Shown here in pieces: positions 45,069-57,918 of a DNA stretch of 64,000 nt. A program made the position numbers and the translations under genes. The notes under the pieces are model-generated. The model was not told where the DNA came from. It saw only the letters and a program-made list of their open reading frames with translations, and did not search any database. Every line of letters begins with the position of its first letter. The stretch's first letter is position 1. Source of the DNA: Perilla frutescens (Eukaryota; Streptophyta; Magnoliopsida; Lamiales; Lamiaceae); assembly GCA_026008535.1 (NCBI GenBank), contig BRKX01000009.1:44389001-44453000 (forward strand), given 5' to 3'.

Positions 45069-47775
45069 ATGGCGTCTGACTCTGCCATCACCGTTTCCGA
45101 TGCTGCCTTTCCTCAACTTTTAAATGTATCCAATCTTAACATCATCAAACTCACCTCATCCAACTACTTAGCCTGGAAGTTATAGATGGAAGCCATTCTC
45201 ATTGGCTATGATCTGTTCAAATTTCTAGATAGATCATATCCTTACCCTCCTCGGTCAACTGCCGACATACCTAATCCTGCTTATACTTTATGGATTCGCC
45301 AGGACAAACTTCTTTTTGGTGCCCTTGTTGGATCTATTTCGGCACCGCTTATTTCTCTTGTACAACAGTCCCTGACTGCTCGTGATGCATGGCTCACTCT
45401 TGCCCACACATATGCTCAACCTTCTTGTGGGCATATCAAACAAATTCGGGATCATATGAAATGTCTGTCTAAAGGCTCCAAATCCATTTCTGATTATATA
45501 CAGACCATCAAGTCAAAATCTGATGACCTTGCCGTGCTAGGTAAGCCCCTTGATCATGAAGACCTTCTTGACATTATTCTTGCTGGCCTCGATGAGGAAT
45601 ATCGAGCTATCATTGATATAGTTGAAGGGCGCGATATACCAACCACCTTCGATGAACTCCACGAGAAACTCATCAATCGAGAACTCCATCTCACTCAGAT
45701 TCAGAATACCACCTCATGCACCCACTACAGCTAACATGGCTCATGGTCGATCTTCGGGTGGACCTCGCCCAAACCACACGCCGCCACCCTATGGCCAATG
45801 ATATGGTGGTGCTCTATTGCACCAGTATTAACAGTCATACCACCATCCTTCTCGGCAGCCTTCCATACAGCCCTTTTCGAGCTCCCGCACTCCCCGTCCC
45901 TACTTAGGCAAGTGCCACTTCCACAATCAGCAGCCCCTACTACCCGTCAGTCAAATCAACCCTCTGCTTATGTTGCCACAACTCCTCCCGATACTTCTGG
46001 TTGGCTTCTTGATAGTGGCGCCTCACATCACATTACGTCGGATCTCAATAATCTTTCTCTCCATGTGCTATATGATGGACCTGATGACATTGTGATTGGG
46101 AATAGACATGGCCTAGCTATTTCTCATACTGGTTCCACTTCTATTTCTTCTCCTACTTGTCACTTTCATCTTACTGATGTTCTTTGTGTCCCGTATATGA
46201 CTCGCAGCTTAATTTCTATTTCTAAATTTTACACTTTCAATAATACTTTTATCGAATTCTTACCTGATTCATTCTTTGTAAAAGATCTTCTGACAAGGAC
46301 GCTACTTCTTATGGAAAAATCTAAGGATGGTGTATATGAGTGTCCGATTTCCACCCACTCTCCCTCTCCAGCCACTCTCACTAGTATACGTCGCCCACCA
46401 ATTGATTGGCACCATCGTCTGGGTCATCTTTCTTTCCCCATTCAACAACACATTATCTCTAGTTTTCATTTGCCTACTGCTAGCAATAAAGTTGTTCATT
46501 GTAACTCTTGTCATTGTAATAAAAGTCATAAACTGCCATTCTCTAGTTCAACTATAAGCACCACATCTCCTCTTAAAATTTTGTTTTCTGATGTTTGGAC
46601 TTCACCCTTCACATCTGTCGATGGTTTTAAGTATTATGTATTATTTGTTGATCATTTTTCTCATTATGTATGGTTATATCCCCTCCGGCGCAAAAGTGAT
46701 GTTGCTCTCATCTTTCTTAGGTTTCGAGCACTTGTAGAGAACTTTTTCGATGCTAAAATTAAAACACTCTACTCGGATAATGGGGGAAATATATTGGTTT
46801 GTCTGCGTTTCTTTCTACTAATGGCACCACTCATCTCACCACCCCACCCCATACCCCTGAACTTAATGGTTTCTCAGAACGCTGTCATCGTCACATTATT
46901 GAAACCGGGCTCTCTCTACTCACTACTGCCTCTCTACCTCTCTCCTTTTGGTTTTATAGATTTCTGATAACTGTGTATCTTATTAATCAGTTACCCACTC
47001 CCACACTTCGCCTAGAGTTTCCCTACCTTCGACTGTTTCGTTGTCCCCCTAACTATATTAAACTATGTGCTTTCAGTTGTCTATGTTATCCTTGGCTACG
47101 TCCATATTCTCCGCATAAACTCATCTCTCACTCTACTCCTTGCATCTTGTTAGGCTACTTGCTCACACAAAGCGCCTACATTTGTTATGATTATGTCACC
47201 CATACAATCTATATTTCTTGGCATGTGCATTTTGTAGAAAATATATTTCCCATGTCTGAGGTGACCTCTTCTGTGAGTCCCTTTACTGAACAACTGCAAA
47301 CCACCTGGTTCCCGCCAGCCACTCTCGCTTCTCCAGCTAATCCACCAGAAGTCGTCCCAGTCACGAATCCCACTCATTAGGTAACTCCACTCTCTCCCCA
47401 ATCACCTTGTACCTCTCATCTCTATAACTCTAACATGCAGGATACTACTTCATCTCTATCTACTACAGCTCCTACATCTCTCTCACCATTTTCTAATACC
47501 GATAACCCATCCCCACCTCTTCACATTGCTCCATATCCGCCCATTCCTCCACCACCTCGATCTCCTATTATCACTCATTCCCGCAACCAAATTTTCAAGC
47601 CAAATCCTAAATTTTGTCTCTCAGCTCAACTTGCTAATATTATCGAACCCATATGTGTGTCACAAGCTCTCAAGGATGGTCAGTGGCATAAGGCCATACC
47701 TGTTGAGTTTGATGTGTTAGTCCATAATGTCACATGGGAGTTAGTTTCCAATCCCGATAATCTCAATATTATTAG
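45069..47775 (+). pseudogene. copia gag, protease, integrase (Ale/Retrofit-like), broken and truncated
   Basis: Gag begins with an ATG at 45069, is stopped at 45183 (TAG) and continues from 45186 to 45734 (SLTARDAWLTLAHTYAQPS, SISDYIQTIK). Protease has WLLDSGASHHITS (about 46001-46039). Integrase has the zinc-binding HHRLGHLS...HCNSCHCNKSH region and core residues in FSDVWTSPF, LYSDNGG and, after a frame change near 46795, GFSERCHRHIIE. The linker and the first residues of reverse transcriptase (KDGQWHKAIPVEFDVL) run to about 47775, where homology ends abruptly against a minus-strand retroelement. RT catalytic core, RNase H and the 3' LTR are absent. Confidence 0.85.
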
Positions 47776-48504
47776 ATGTAATCCAGTCAGAGATGAGGAC
47801 TGGTAGTGCTTCATCACTTGGAAGATTCAGCAGGTCTTCAATCATTTTGCTCATCCTTAGAACAAGTCCTACCTTGGACTCAAATTTGCCAGATTTCTTT
47901 GAATCAGAGGCCTTGACTACTTGATGCTTGAATTGTTGGAAGACAAATTCTGCCCAGTTTGTTTGTCGTCCTTCAGCAAGGTAAATCATAACCTTGTATC
48001 TCTCTTGGGTGAGTTGACTCAGGCTTCCAATTGCCCCGAACATTATTTTGTTCGTTATATAGAGTAGAACGCCATACTCGGGCTTCAGGTCAGTTTTAGC
48101 TGTCGTAAAACTGAATTACTTGTTGCAGGTGGAAGCTTTCCATTCTCTCCAGTATGATTTTGCAGACTCCTTCAGTTCTTGAACGGATGAACCTTTCTGT
48201 GAAAGTTGGAAGACTTCTGTAATTTTTCTTTCAGTGATTTGGAGTAACTGTCCTTGAATCACTGATGACATTGTCTTTCCATCTGTAGACAATTTTGCTT
48301 GAAGCAAAAACTCACTCATCAAATTTGTCTGAAGAACTTTGGTGGTATTTCCAGGTAGTGAAGAATTCTTGTCTTGTGAAGATTAGACAGAAGGGTTGGG
48401 TTGTTTGATTCGTTTGGAATCTATTGAAATTTCTTCCTATCTAGGAATTTGTCTCTCAGAAGTTGCTCTTTGAAGGAATTTAAAGATCTGGGTAATTCGG
48501 CCAT
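47776..48504 (-). pseudogene. Second copy of SIRE extra ORF, N-terminal part only
   Basis: The minus-strand ATG at 48504 (MAELPRSLN) begins a protein related to the larger ORF at 48883-51468. The shared block is YGVLLYITNKIM...NWAEFVFQQF...KSGKFESKVGLVLRMSKMIE, matched in the other copy by YQVLAAIASKIM...NWAQYFFDQL...KKFPQRIGYVSRVSIILE. It has stops and at least one frame change, and ends at 47775 against a copia element of the opposite strand. It is either a tandem duplicate within one element or the end of a second truncated element. Confidence 0.7.
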
Positions 48505-48589
48505 CTTTAGGGTTGGCTAAAATTTTGAGGAATTTCAAGAGCTTTGAGAGAGAGAGAGAGAGAGAGAATTTTTGAGAGCGTAGGAGGAG

Positions 48590-48665
48590 TATTTCTAAGA
48601 GGCTTATAAGAGAGGACTTTTAATGAGTGATTGGGCAGGCTCATAAATCTAATGGTTGGAATGGT
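48590..48665 (-). promoter_or_regulatory. Promoter-like sequence before second extra ORF
   Basis: Reading the minus strand, CCAACCATTAGATTTATGAG is followed by CTCTTATAAGCC (TATA-like, 48612-48601) and then a CT-rich leader ending at the ATG at 48504. The same order of motifs precedes the other copy (51469-51665). Function as a promoter is inferred from arrangement only. Confidence 0.45.
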
Positions 48666-48882
48666 ACTGGCTCCTGGCCTCTTTTATTTTGGTCGTTGGC
48701 ATTTAATGACTTTGAGACGTGTCATCCTTTTGCAACGGTCAAAATATTCAAACTAAATGCTAAGTCGACATTTATTTGAAAAGAAAAAGAAATAATCTTT
48801 TTATAAATCAAAAGTAATGATAACAAACTGAATTACAAGAAGTAAACTTAGGGCTTTCTAATCAGTTGAACTTGATCAGCCA

Positions 48883-51468
48883 CTAGTCCTTCTTGTGATC
48901 AGTTTTCCTCCTCTTAGCAAGCTATTCTATGGAGTCACCTTCATCATCTTCATCATTGCTTGATGACTCAGTTCCTGCTGATTGGAGTCTTGGGTGAGCT
49001 TGCAGCTTCTGGATTTGCTCCGTGTGCAGTTTCACCTATTGCTGCAGGCTGTGGATCAAGTTGACATAGTAGGCAGGGAGCTGAACTGATGAGCTGCTTG
49101 GTTGAGTATCGAGCTGAACTGCTCTCGAGTCAACCTCTTCTCCTTCTTCAGTTCCTATCAGTTCCTCACATGGAACTGTGTGGGTTAGCTCATCCTTCTC
49201 CATGCTGACGGACTCATCATAACTTGGCTCTGATGGAGTCTTCGGAGCAGTAGCTTGGGCTGCAGCTTGAAGAGCCTTTTGAACTGGATCAAAGTACACA
49301 GTTAACGCTAGTGTACCTTGGTAGATAGGTTGATTATCCATTTGAGCTATTTGATCAGCTGGCTCGTCAGGCTCAGCTAGCTCAGTCATTGGAGCAGTTG
49401 GAGGAATTGATGAAGGAGCTCCTTCATTAGCAGTTGGCTCTTGGGGAGGAGCGGTTTGGGGTTCAGCTGGCTCCTCAAACTGTTGAGTCTTCTCAGCTGA
49501 CTCCTCTGACTCCTTAGGAACGAGATTGATCTCAACTTCAGCTAATTGAGAAGATCTTTCAGAGTGGAGTTCTCTTACTACTTCATTAATAAGATCATCC
49601 ACTTGGATGGATGCTTGATTTCTTTCTGTGGTTGATGGCTGTCCAGACTGATGACTTTGTGATTTCTTTTTCAATTCATTGAATAGTCATTTGTGTTGAA
49701 CATAGGAGTGCTTCCATCTTTCACTTTCTCTCTCTGTGGTGATAGCGGGCAGTTTTAATCCTTGTCGTTTGCACAGTTCATCAAAAACATCTTTTATCGA
49801 GCCTTCTGATGGATTTGAACATTCTTTTCTAAGCTGTAATTGCCTCATTAGATGTTTGCCCTGAGTGATTCCAGCATTCTCACTGTCTGTCCACCACAGA
49901 CTCCATTCTTCTTCTCGCTTCCAGAAGCTCATCCCATGGAAAGCGAGCAATGAGAAGAAGGGTCCTGAGAGATACACATGTCTCCACAAAAACCAGTAGA
50001 TGTACCTAGTCAAAGTGTGGAAGAGTTCTTCATGGCCAGTTAGCTCTTGGGCGCAGTGTTGACCCATATATTTCTGTGTTGTCTCATCAGCCCATTTCTT
50101 CACGGATTCTCCTTTTGAGTAAGCTCTTATGTTCCCTTCAACTTGAGCCATTGGGGGGCATGTCATTTGAAAATAATCAGACCCAACTCTGTCGTGAGGA
50201 ATTCCTCTTGCAGGGATGAGGTCTTCTGGGTTTTCACAGGGAGCCATATCTTCAACGGTTAGATGTGGCGGAACCGTTGGATCTTGCATGGGGCTTGATT
50301 CCTTTCTCTTCTTGGATTGGGGAAGTGAGACTCCTCTCTTCTTTGTTTGACCAGCTTGCTTCTTCTTAGGTGCTGATCTGGTAGCTGCTCGTCTGGCTGA
50401 TTGTCCAGCAATGTCAGCTCTAGTTGTAACTGAGCTTTGTTGCCTGGTGGACGATCTCAGTTGAGCTGATGTGCCGGTTCCAACTGCGATGGAGCTTGAC
50501 TCAACTTGCTATTTCAGTGTCAAGGAACCGATTGGAGACTTATATCTCTGAGCCAGAGGAATGTCATCATCAGAATCATCCTGGGATGTGCCAGCGACCT
50601 GCTTCTTTCCCTTGCCTTCAATTGCAAGCTTCTTCCTTTTTGGCTGGTCAGCTTGCTCAGGATCGATTTCCACGATTTTAAGTGGTTTTCAGATGAAGTC
50701 ATTGCTGACTATGCTCTTGAATTCTGTTTCTTCAGTCATCCAAGAGAACTGTTTCTCCAGAATTATGCTAACTCGACTAACGTACCCAATCCTTTGTGGG
50801 AACTTTTTATCATCCCAGCGGCTTTCAATGATATCAACATATCTCATTAGTTGATCGAAGAAGTATTGTGCCCAATTGATCTCCATCCGATTGTAGATGG
50901 CGGCGCAGATCTTGTATTTGGTTTCTGACATTTCAGATTGGCTACCAGTTGTCCCTACCATTATTTTTGAGGCGATGGCAGCTAGCACTTGATATTCATC
51001 TTGAAATTTTGAGATGAGATGGTTTTCTTTATACGGTTGGGTCTCGCCTTCCTTCTTCCAAAACTCATAGGCTTCTTGAAAGCTTATTTGAACTTCTTCC
51101 AACTTGATTCCTTTGTTGGGTAGATTAAATATGTTGCTTAGTGATTCAGCTGTGATGATGATCTCCTGTCCTCTCACTTCAGATTTGATTTCTTTGGGAT
51201 CTGAGGAACCATTTGAATTTAGAAAGAATTCTGCAACTGGTTCTGGATATATGTATTCTGGAAATTCTTCCAGGAATGTCTTCAGCTTCGTCTGCGATAG
51301 CTTTTCGATAATTATTCCCCTTAGAGGGGAAGCATTGCAGGCTTGAATGAATCCGGTTGGGTTGAAGAAATTGTCTCTGTCGAGTTTTTCACAAAATACT
51401 GTGGAGTCTTTTCCAGATTGGCGAAAATTGAACCTCTTGCGAGTATGACCGGTGGAGTTTTTAGCCAT
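48883..51468 (-). pseudogene. SIRE-type extra ORF after pol (envelope-position ORF), five in-frame stops
   Basis: One uninterrupted frame of 862 codons runs from ATG 51468 (MAKNSTGHTRKRF) to TAG 48883, broken only by TGA 50689, TAG 50509, TGA 49687, TAG 49036 and TAG 48922. The N-terminal 260 residues are a globular domain; next comes a basic Ser/Lys-rich region, a second folded region with LFHTLTRYIYWFLWRHVYL, and a Gln/Glu/Pro-rich tail. Copia elements of the SIRE lineage carry an extra ORF in this position, often called envelope-like, but I see no clear signal peptide or fusion region, so no envelope role can be claimed. The function of the family is unknown to me. Every stop is one transition from a Gln or Arg codon. 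Confidence 0.7.
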
Positions 51469-51665
51469 GATAATTTGATGAGAGGTTTTTGATAGAAGGA
51501 TTGATTTGGAAAAGTGAGGAATTGATCTTGAAGGCTGAAGAATTTTGCTTTCGACCAGAGAAGAGAGAGAGGTCAGTCGGCAGTAAAAAGTGTGAAGCTT
51601 AACTTGAAGACTCAGCCGACTTATTTGTATAGATAGGTGAGGCTCATCTAATGGTTGGGACGTTT
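51469..51665 (-). promoter_or_regulatory. Promoter-like leader of the extra ORF
   Basis: On the minus strand CCAACCATTAGATGAGCC is followed by CTATCTATACAAATAA (TATA-like, 51636-51621), then about 150 bases of CT-rich leader ending in ATGG at 51468. A parallel arrangement lies before the second copy at 48504. Inferred from motif order; no transcript evidence. Confidence 0.45.
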
Positions 51666-52353
51666 CGTATGCCCATATTTCAATGGTTAGATTTATTCAA
51701 TCGACCCATCGATTAACCTTTTGATTCTATCCGTTGGGGATTAATGAGGAGAGATAGGGTCAGTCCAACGATAATATTGGAGTGACACGTATTTTTACCG
51801 TTTCCACTATTGAAAATTTTGAACTTATCTGTTTCTCTCTTGTGGCTTCCTCTTGACTTGAAACTTATTACGTCATCAGTTGGCTTCGACTGTAGCTGAT
51901 GATTCCATGTTGATTAGCTCCAACAGAGATGTTTTCTCATCAGTTCCTTCCTGGCCTTGACTGCTGGAATTTAGTTGTTTCTCAATTCAGTTGTTTCTTC
52001 AATTCTGCTGCTTTCCCTCAGTTGACTTTTGAACTGATGTCTTCTGTTGAGTTAATTCCAGTTCCTTTGACCTTTTCATCAGTTCGAGCATTTTGCAGCT
52101 GGTACGTTCTGCTTAACTGACTAGATCATCAGTTGAGACCATTTGGCCAGTTCTGTCTTGCTCCTTACCTCAGTTTGAGCAAATGAACTGATGATTCAGT
52201 TGAGCTGATGGGGTAGGGTGATCAGCTTCAGTTTACTTTCTTTGCACAACTTCTCGCTTCAGTTCGAACTGATAGCTTATGTGTCCAACTGATTAGTTCA
52301 ACAACTTTCTCAGTTGTGAACTACTCATTTTGATGAGTTGAAGCCAAAATGGT
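51666..52353. other. Spacer between pol and extra ORF of SIRE-type element
   Basis: No frame is credible. The sequence is rich in CAGTT/AACTG and GATCAG motifs, like the LTR of the same element (57919-59819). It may hold the untranslated end of pol and upstream control sequence of the extra ORF. Confidence 0.5.
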
Positions 52354-55300
52354 TCAGTTCCACTCTTCAGCTGGAGTAGTTTTCTGACCTTTTTCTTCCA
52401 GTTGACTATCTTCATCCTTTGATGCTAGTTGAAGTAGTCCCAGTTGTATGCATAGCTCCATAAACCTTGCTTCAGGCAATGGTTTGGTGAAGATGTCAGC
52501 TATCTGCTTCTCCGTGTTGACATATTTAATGCATATGTCCTTCTTCTCGATGTGATGTCTGATGAATTGATGTCTTATGCCAATGTGCTTAGTTCTTGAA
52601 TGTAGAACTGGATTCTGAGATATTGCAATTGCACTATTGTTGTCACAGAATATAAGTACTTCTTCAATTTCAACTTTGTAGTCCTTCAACTGTTGCTTCA
52701 TCCAGAGTATCTGAGCACAGCAGCTTTCTGCAGCCACATATTCTGCTTCAGTTGTTGACGTGGCAACCGAGTGCTGCTTTTTGCTGAACCAGGATATCAG
52801 TTTGCTTCCAAGAAACTGACATGTTCCACTTGTGCTTTTTTTGTCAATCTTGCATCCACCAAAGTCTGAGTCTGAATAACCAATTAGACTCAAACTATCG
52901 TCTTTGGGATACCATAGTCTAAGATTTATTGTTCATTTGAGGTATTTGATAATCCTCTTTGCCGCTTCAAGATGACTTTTCTTTAGGTTGGTTTGGAACC
53001 GCGCGCATAGACCGACTGAATAGGAGATGTCTGGTCAGCTAGCCGTTAGGTAAAGTAGCGACCCAATGATTCCTCTGTAATATGTTTGGCTAACTGATTC
53101 TCCTTCTTCATCAAGAGTTAGCTGAACTGATGTGTTCATAGGAATCTGGAGAGTTTTTCCTTTATTAGCTCCAAACTTCTTGACTAGCTCCTTAGTGTAC
53201 TTGGCATGGCTGATAAAGATCCCATCTTTCAGCTGCTTCACTTGGAGTCCTAGGAAGAATGCCTTTTCTCCCATCATGCTCATCTCGAATTTGCTTTGCA
53301 TCAGTTGAGCAAATCGTGTGTATAGAAATTTGCTTTTTGATCCAAAAATTATGTCATCCACATAAATTTAAACCATTAAGATCTCAGTTGATCATTCTAT
53401 TCGGAATAGAGTTTGATCAATGACTCCCTTTTGAAACCCATTCGTCAGCAAGAAGGTTGTGAGTGTTTCATACCACGCTCGAGGAGCTTGTTTCAGTCCG
53501 TAGAGAGCTTTCTTCAGCTTGAAGACTTGATCACCAATTTCAAACCCTGGTGGTTGCTCGACATACATGTCCTCCTTGAGCATTCCTTGAAGAAATATAC
53601 TTTTGACATCCATTTGGTAGACTGTGAAGTTGAAGTGAGCTGTATAGGCTAGGAATAGTTTGATGGCTTCAAATCTTGCAACTGGTGCGAATGTCTCATC
53701 AAAGTTGATCCCTTCACTTTGTGAGTATCCTTTGGCTACCATTCTTGCCTTGTTCCTTGTGATCACACCTTGTTCGTCCAGCTTGTTGCGAAAAACCCAT
53801 TTTATGCTAATGACCTTCTAGGTTTTTGGTCTATTAACAAGAAACCATATGCTATTTCTTGTGAATTGATTCAGTTCTTTTTGCATGGCCATGATCCAGT
53901 CTGAATCTTCTAAGACTTCTTTGACATTTGCTAGTTCCGTCTGAGATATGCAGCATGTGAATAGTGCATGCTCAGTTGAACTTCTGGTCTGGACTCGACT
54001 TCTTGGATCACCAACAATCTTGTTAGTTGGATGGCTTCAGAGCCATTTGGGAAAGATAGCTTCAGCTGGTTCTATTGTGGTGACGTCATCAGTTGTCCTT
54101 TCATCAGTTGGTTCGGCACCTACATCATTTCTTCCTCCTGTTTCAGTTGTGGGGTTTATGGTCTCAGCACGATTTGTGTCTTCATTGACCAGATTGTTCT
54201 CAACTGGTTTAATGCTAGTTTCATTGCCTTCTTCTAGTGAAACTTCAAGCCGCTCTAGAACAATGTGATCCACATAGTCCTGTGAGTTCTCAGTTTCACT
54301 AGGTAGTACTTGAACTGATGTGTCTATTGTTTCTTTGTTCTTGTACTCATTAGCAAATTCATCAAATACCACATGACAAGTTATTTCCACAACAAGAGTT
54401 CATTTATTGAACACTCTGTAAGCTTGTGCGTGAGGCGAATTATACCCAAGAAATATTCCCTCATCAGCTTTAGCACTGAAAGCTTTCAGTTGAGTCTTGC
54501 CATTGTTGTGAATATAACATTTACAGCTAAATATTTTAAAGTATGAGATAGAAGGCTTACGACCCTTATACAGTTCATATGGTGTTTTGTCATGTGCGGT
54601 GACAATGGCACTTCGATTTTGAGTGTGACATGTTGTGTTGACTGCTTCAGCCCAGTAACCTTGAGCTATGTTAGCATCAACTATCATTACTGGAGCTGCT
54701 TCTTTAAGTGTCCAGTTTTGCCATTCAGCTACACCGTTTTGTTGTGGAGTTCTTGTAGCTGAGTGTTCGTGAGTGATTCCTAGTTTGCTGAAAAAACTGA
54801 TGATTTGCTGATTCACAAATTCAGTTCCATTGTCGGAGCGAATCCTTTGAACTAATCTCTCTTTTTCAGTTTGCAGCCTTTCGGATCAGCGTTGTTAGTT
54901 TGTCGTAAGTTTCATCTTTGCTCCTCAAGAATTCCACCCACGTATATCTTGAGAAATCATCAACTACTACAAGAGTGAATCTTTTACCTGACTGGACCAA
55001 ACAAATCCATATGTAGTAGTTGGAGGCATTCAGTTGTTCCTCGTGGATGACTCCTATTCTTGAAGGATGACTTTACTTGCTTCCTTTTTTGGCATGGTCC
55101 ACATACACTTGTTTTCTTATATATCTCCTTGGAAAGCCCCTCAACTAGCTCTTTCTTGGCTAGGTAGTTGATTGTTTTGAAGTTGAGGTGGTTCAGACGT
55201 CGATGCCATAGCCAGGTTGCTTCAGTCGATCCTTTTGAAAGGAAGCAAGGTTCTGAGTATCCGGTTGACCAGTCAACAATATACATGTTGCCCCTCCTCA

Positions 55301-57847
55301 TGCCAGTAAGAAGAATTGCTCCAGTTGACTTGTCTCTTATGTTGCAAGAATTTTTGGTGAAGTCAACTGAGTGGCCATTGTCGCACAGCTGGCTGATGCT
55401 GAGTAGTTTATGTTTTAGTCCATCCACATGGGAGACTCCATTTACTACAACTTTTTCCTTGACCACGAACCCTTCTCTAATGGTTCGGCTTTTGGAGTTG
55501 TCTCCAAATGTGACAAGTGGACCTTTGACTTCTTCATAACCGTCGAGATCTTCTCTATCTCCGGTCATGTGCTTGGAGCACCCGTTATCTAGATACCAGA
55601 TATCTTTGGTTTTCTTCATAGATAGGATGCTCTTATCCTGCAAAAACAAGGATTAGCATTTAAGGACCCATTTCATATCGGGTCCTTATTGATACATTAA
55701 GTTCTTTAGAATCTAAACTTGCCAAACTTTTAGCTTTTTATCATTCAGAGATCCAACTGATTTGGATCGCTTGATCAGTTTAGATTTTCTTTCAACTCTT
55801 CTATTTTGAGTTGAATCAGTTGAATGGTACCTGCGTTGATGGTTAGTAGGATAAAAAAATTCAACTAAAATGTTGTTGTCTCGAGACCTTTGAGCTCTTT
55901 GATCAGGCTAACGCCTTGTGTGTTTCCAGTTTACTGGATTGAACCTTTTTGTATTAACTCTCGATTCATTTCTGGAATCCGTGTACTCATTATAGTGATG
56001 GTAGAGTTCAAATGAGTTTCCTTGATCTCTCCTATAGGTGTTCTGATTGAACTTCTTGGCAGGATATGCTTGAGATCTAAACTGGTTTTTCTCTCTGAAG
56101 TTGACTGATCTATCAGTTTGCCTTGGAGGGATTCTGTGTTGAGCTGGTGGTCTTTTATGAGCTGATGGTCTCTGTTGAACTGAAGACCTTGAATGAAAGG
56201 ATTGGTTTGAACGAACTGATGGTCTTGGCTGGAATTTTGACTTCAGTTGACCTGGTGTTTTTGGTTGGGAGAACTGTCTGAATTGTTTGGGCCGAGTTTG
56301 AGGATTTCTCAATATTTCGTTGCCTTTAGATGGCTCAGCTGGCTGATCTTGAGTTGATCTGGTGAATCCTTTTAGGATTCCTTTATCACTAGGTTGAGCA
56401 ATTGCCTTTCCTTTCTCTAAGGCAGTGAACCAGCTGTATCCTAGCCCCGTACTACTGGTTCCAGATCTCTGATGATTTAATATCTCATCTAGAGTTTGAG
56501 ATCCCTTTTTGAACTTCAGAGTTACTTTTTCTCTCTCATGGATCTCTTGCTTGAGTTTTTGATTCTCAGCTTCTAGATCGACAGTTCTCAATTTCAACTT
56601 TTCAAATTCCACAAACTGAGATTCAAGATAATTTATTCTTTCATGATCCATGCTCAGTTTCTAACTCTATTTCTCAGTTCATTGTTTTCATCTCTCAATT
56701 CAACATGCAAGCAGGATATTGAAGCTAATTGATCTTCTAGCATCATAAGTTTCATATCAAGTTCATTGCTAGAGACAGTTGCTTCATTAATATGATAGAA
56801 GGAGGTTTGAGAGTCAATTGTACTAACCTCTTCATCATTGTCAGCCATGAGGCAGAATAATGCTTCATCATCTGAGCTGTAGCCGTCAGAATCAATTCTA
56901 GATGGATAGTCTGAAGCGTCTAGCACGACATTCTCGTAGTTTGCAATCATTGCTTTCCTTTTGAAGAAGCTTCTCCTCACTTTGGCCTTTTTGTCTTCAG
57001 GAAGTTCTGGACATTCATATCTGCAATGTCCTTGTTTATGGCAGTGAAAGCATTCTCCTAGATTTCGATTGCCACCCCTGAATGGTTCAGTTGGTCATTC
57101 AACTGGTTGATGAGTATCTCTAAACCGGTTCCTTTCACCATAGAAGGCTGCATCTTGAGCTGATGATGTTGATGCTTCCTTCTTCCGGTTTAGGCTATTC
57201 TCATGAGCTATGAGAGAGCCAAATAGTTCTCTGAGAGTGATGCTGTTCAGATTTCTTGATTGTTTTGTAGCTATCACTTTCATGTCCCATTCTTCGGTGA
57301 TATTATCCAAAATTTTGGAGTTCATCTCAGAATTAGGATAACTTCTTCCCGGATTGGTTATCTCACTGATGATGCTTAGAAATCTGGTTTCAAGGCTTGA
57401 GATGGACTCTTCTGGCTGCATTTTGAAGGACTCGTATCTGTCGACTGCTAGTTGGAGCTTGTTTCCTTTGATGGCTTCAGACTCTTGGCATAGATCTACT
57501 AGTAAGTCCCATATCTCCTTGGCAGTTGTGCAATTCTTTGTGACCTTCATTCTGTCTTCATCTAGAGTCTGAAATAATACAGCTTGAGCAACAAACTCTA
57601 GATTCTTCAACTTCTTCTCTTCGCTGGTGAGAAGATTAGTTGGTTTTGGGATCTTAGCTGGTTGATTGATATCAACTATGTGGGCGTCATTGTCCATCAT
57701 GATAATGATTAGACCATCTTCACTAACTTCCCACATGTTCTCATGAATCGAGCAGAGATGTGCCTTCATTCTCCTGCTCCAATTATCATAATTCTCAACT
57801 GAAAACAGAGGTAGCTTATGATTTCCTATACCTTGAAATGTTAGCAC
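52354..57847 (-). pseudogene. SIRE-type gag-pol, broken
   Basis: Gag starts at 57847 (MLTFQGIGNHKLPLF), contains the UBN2-type region, a zinc knuckle CFHCHKQGHCRYEC (about 57062-57021), an acidic patch and a coiled coil (56651-56500), then a Pro/Gln/Arg-rich tail to 55908. Protease reads WYLDNGCSKHMTG (about 55602-55564), with Asn in place of Ser/Thr of D-S/T-G. Integrase includes HMDLFGPV and, further on, TPQQNGVAEW. Reverse transcriptase runs from 53766 (NKARMVAKGYSQ) to YVDDIIFGS (about 53368-53342), with stops at 53392-53394 and just before YVDD. RNase H has STTEAEYVAA and FTKPLPEARF and ends at 52354. Stops and frame changes are scattered through all parts, so no product is expected. Confidence 0.88.
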
Positions 57848-57904
57848 AGATAAGTAGATTTGATTCAGTTGATCTGCAGAAAGGGTAGATCTTTAGAATC
57901 AACC

Positions 57905-57916
57905 GCTTTGATACCA
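57905..57916 (-). promoter_or_regulatory. Primer-binding site of SIRE-type element
   Basis: The minus strand reads TGGTATCAAAGC two bases after the LTR end, a one-base variant of the initiator tRNA-Met primer site. Confidence 0.8.
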
Positions 57917-57918
57917 CT

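Noticed and set aside
48883..51468. Calling the extra ORF a viral-type envelope gene
   Set aside because: Position fits the so-called envelope-like ORF of SIRE elements, but no signal peptide, fusion segment or convincing membrane anchor is visible.
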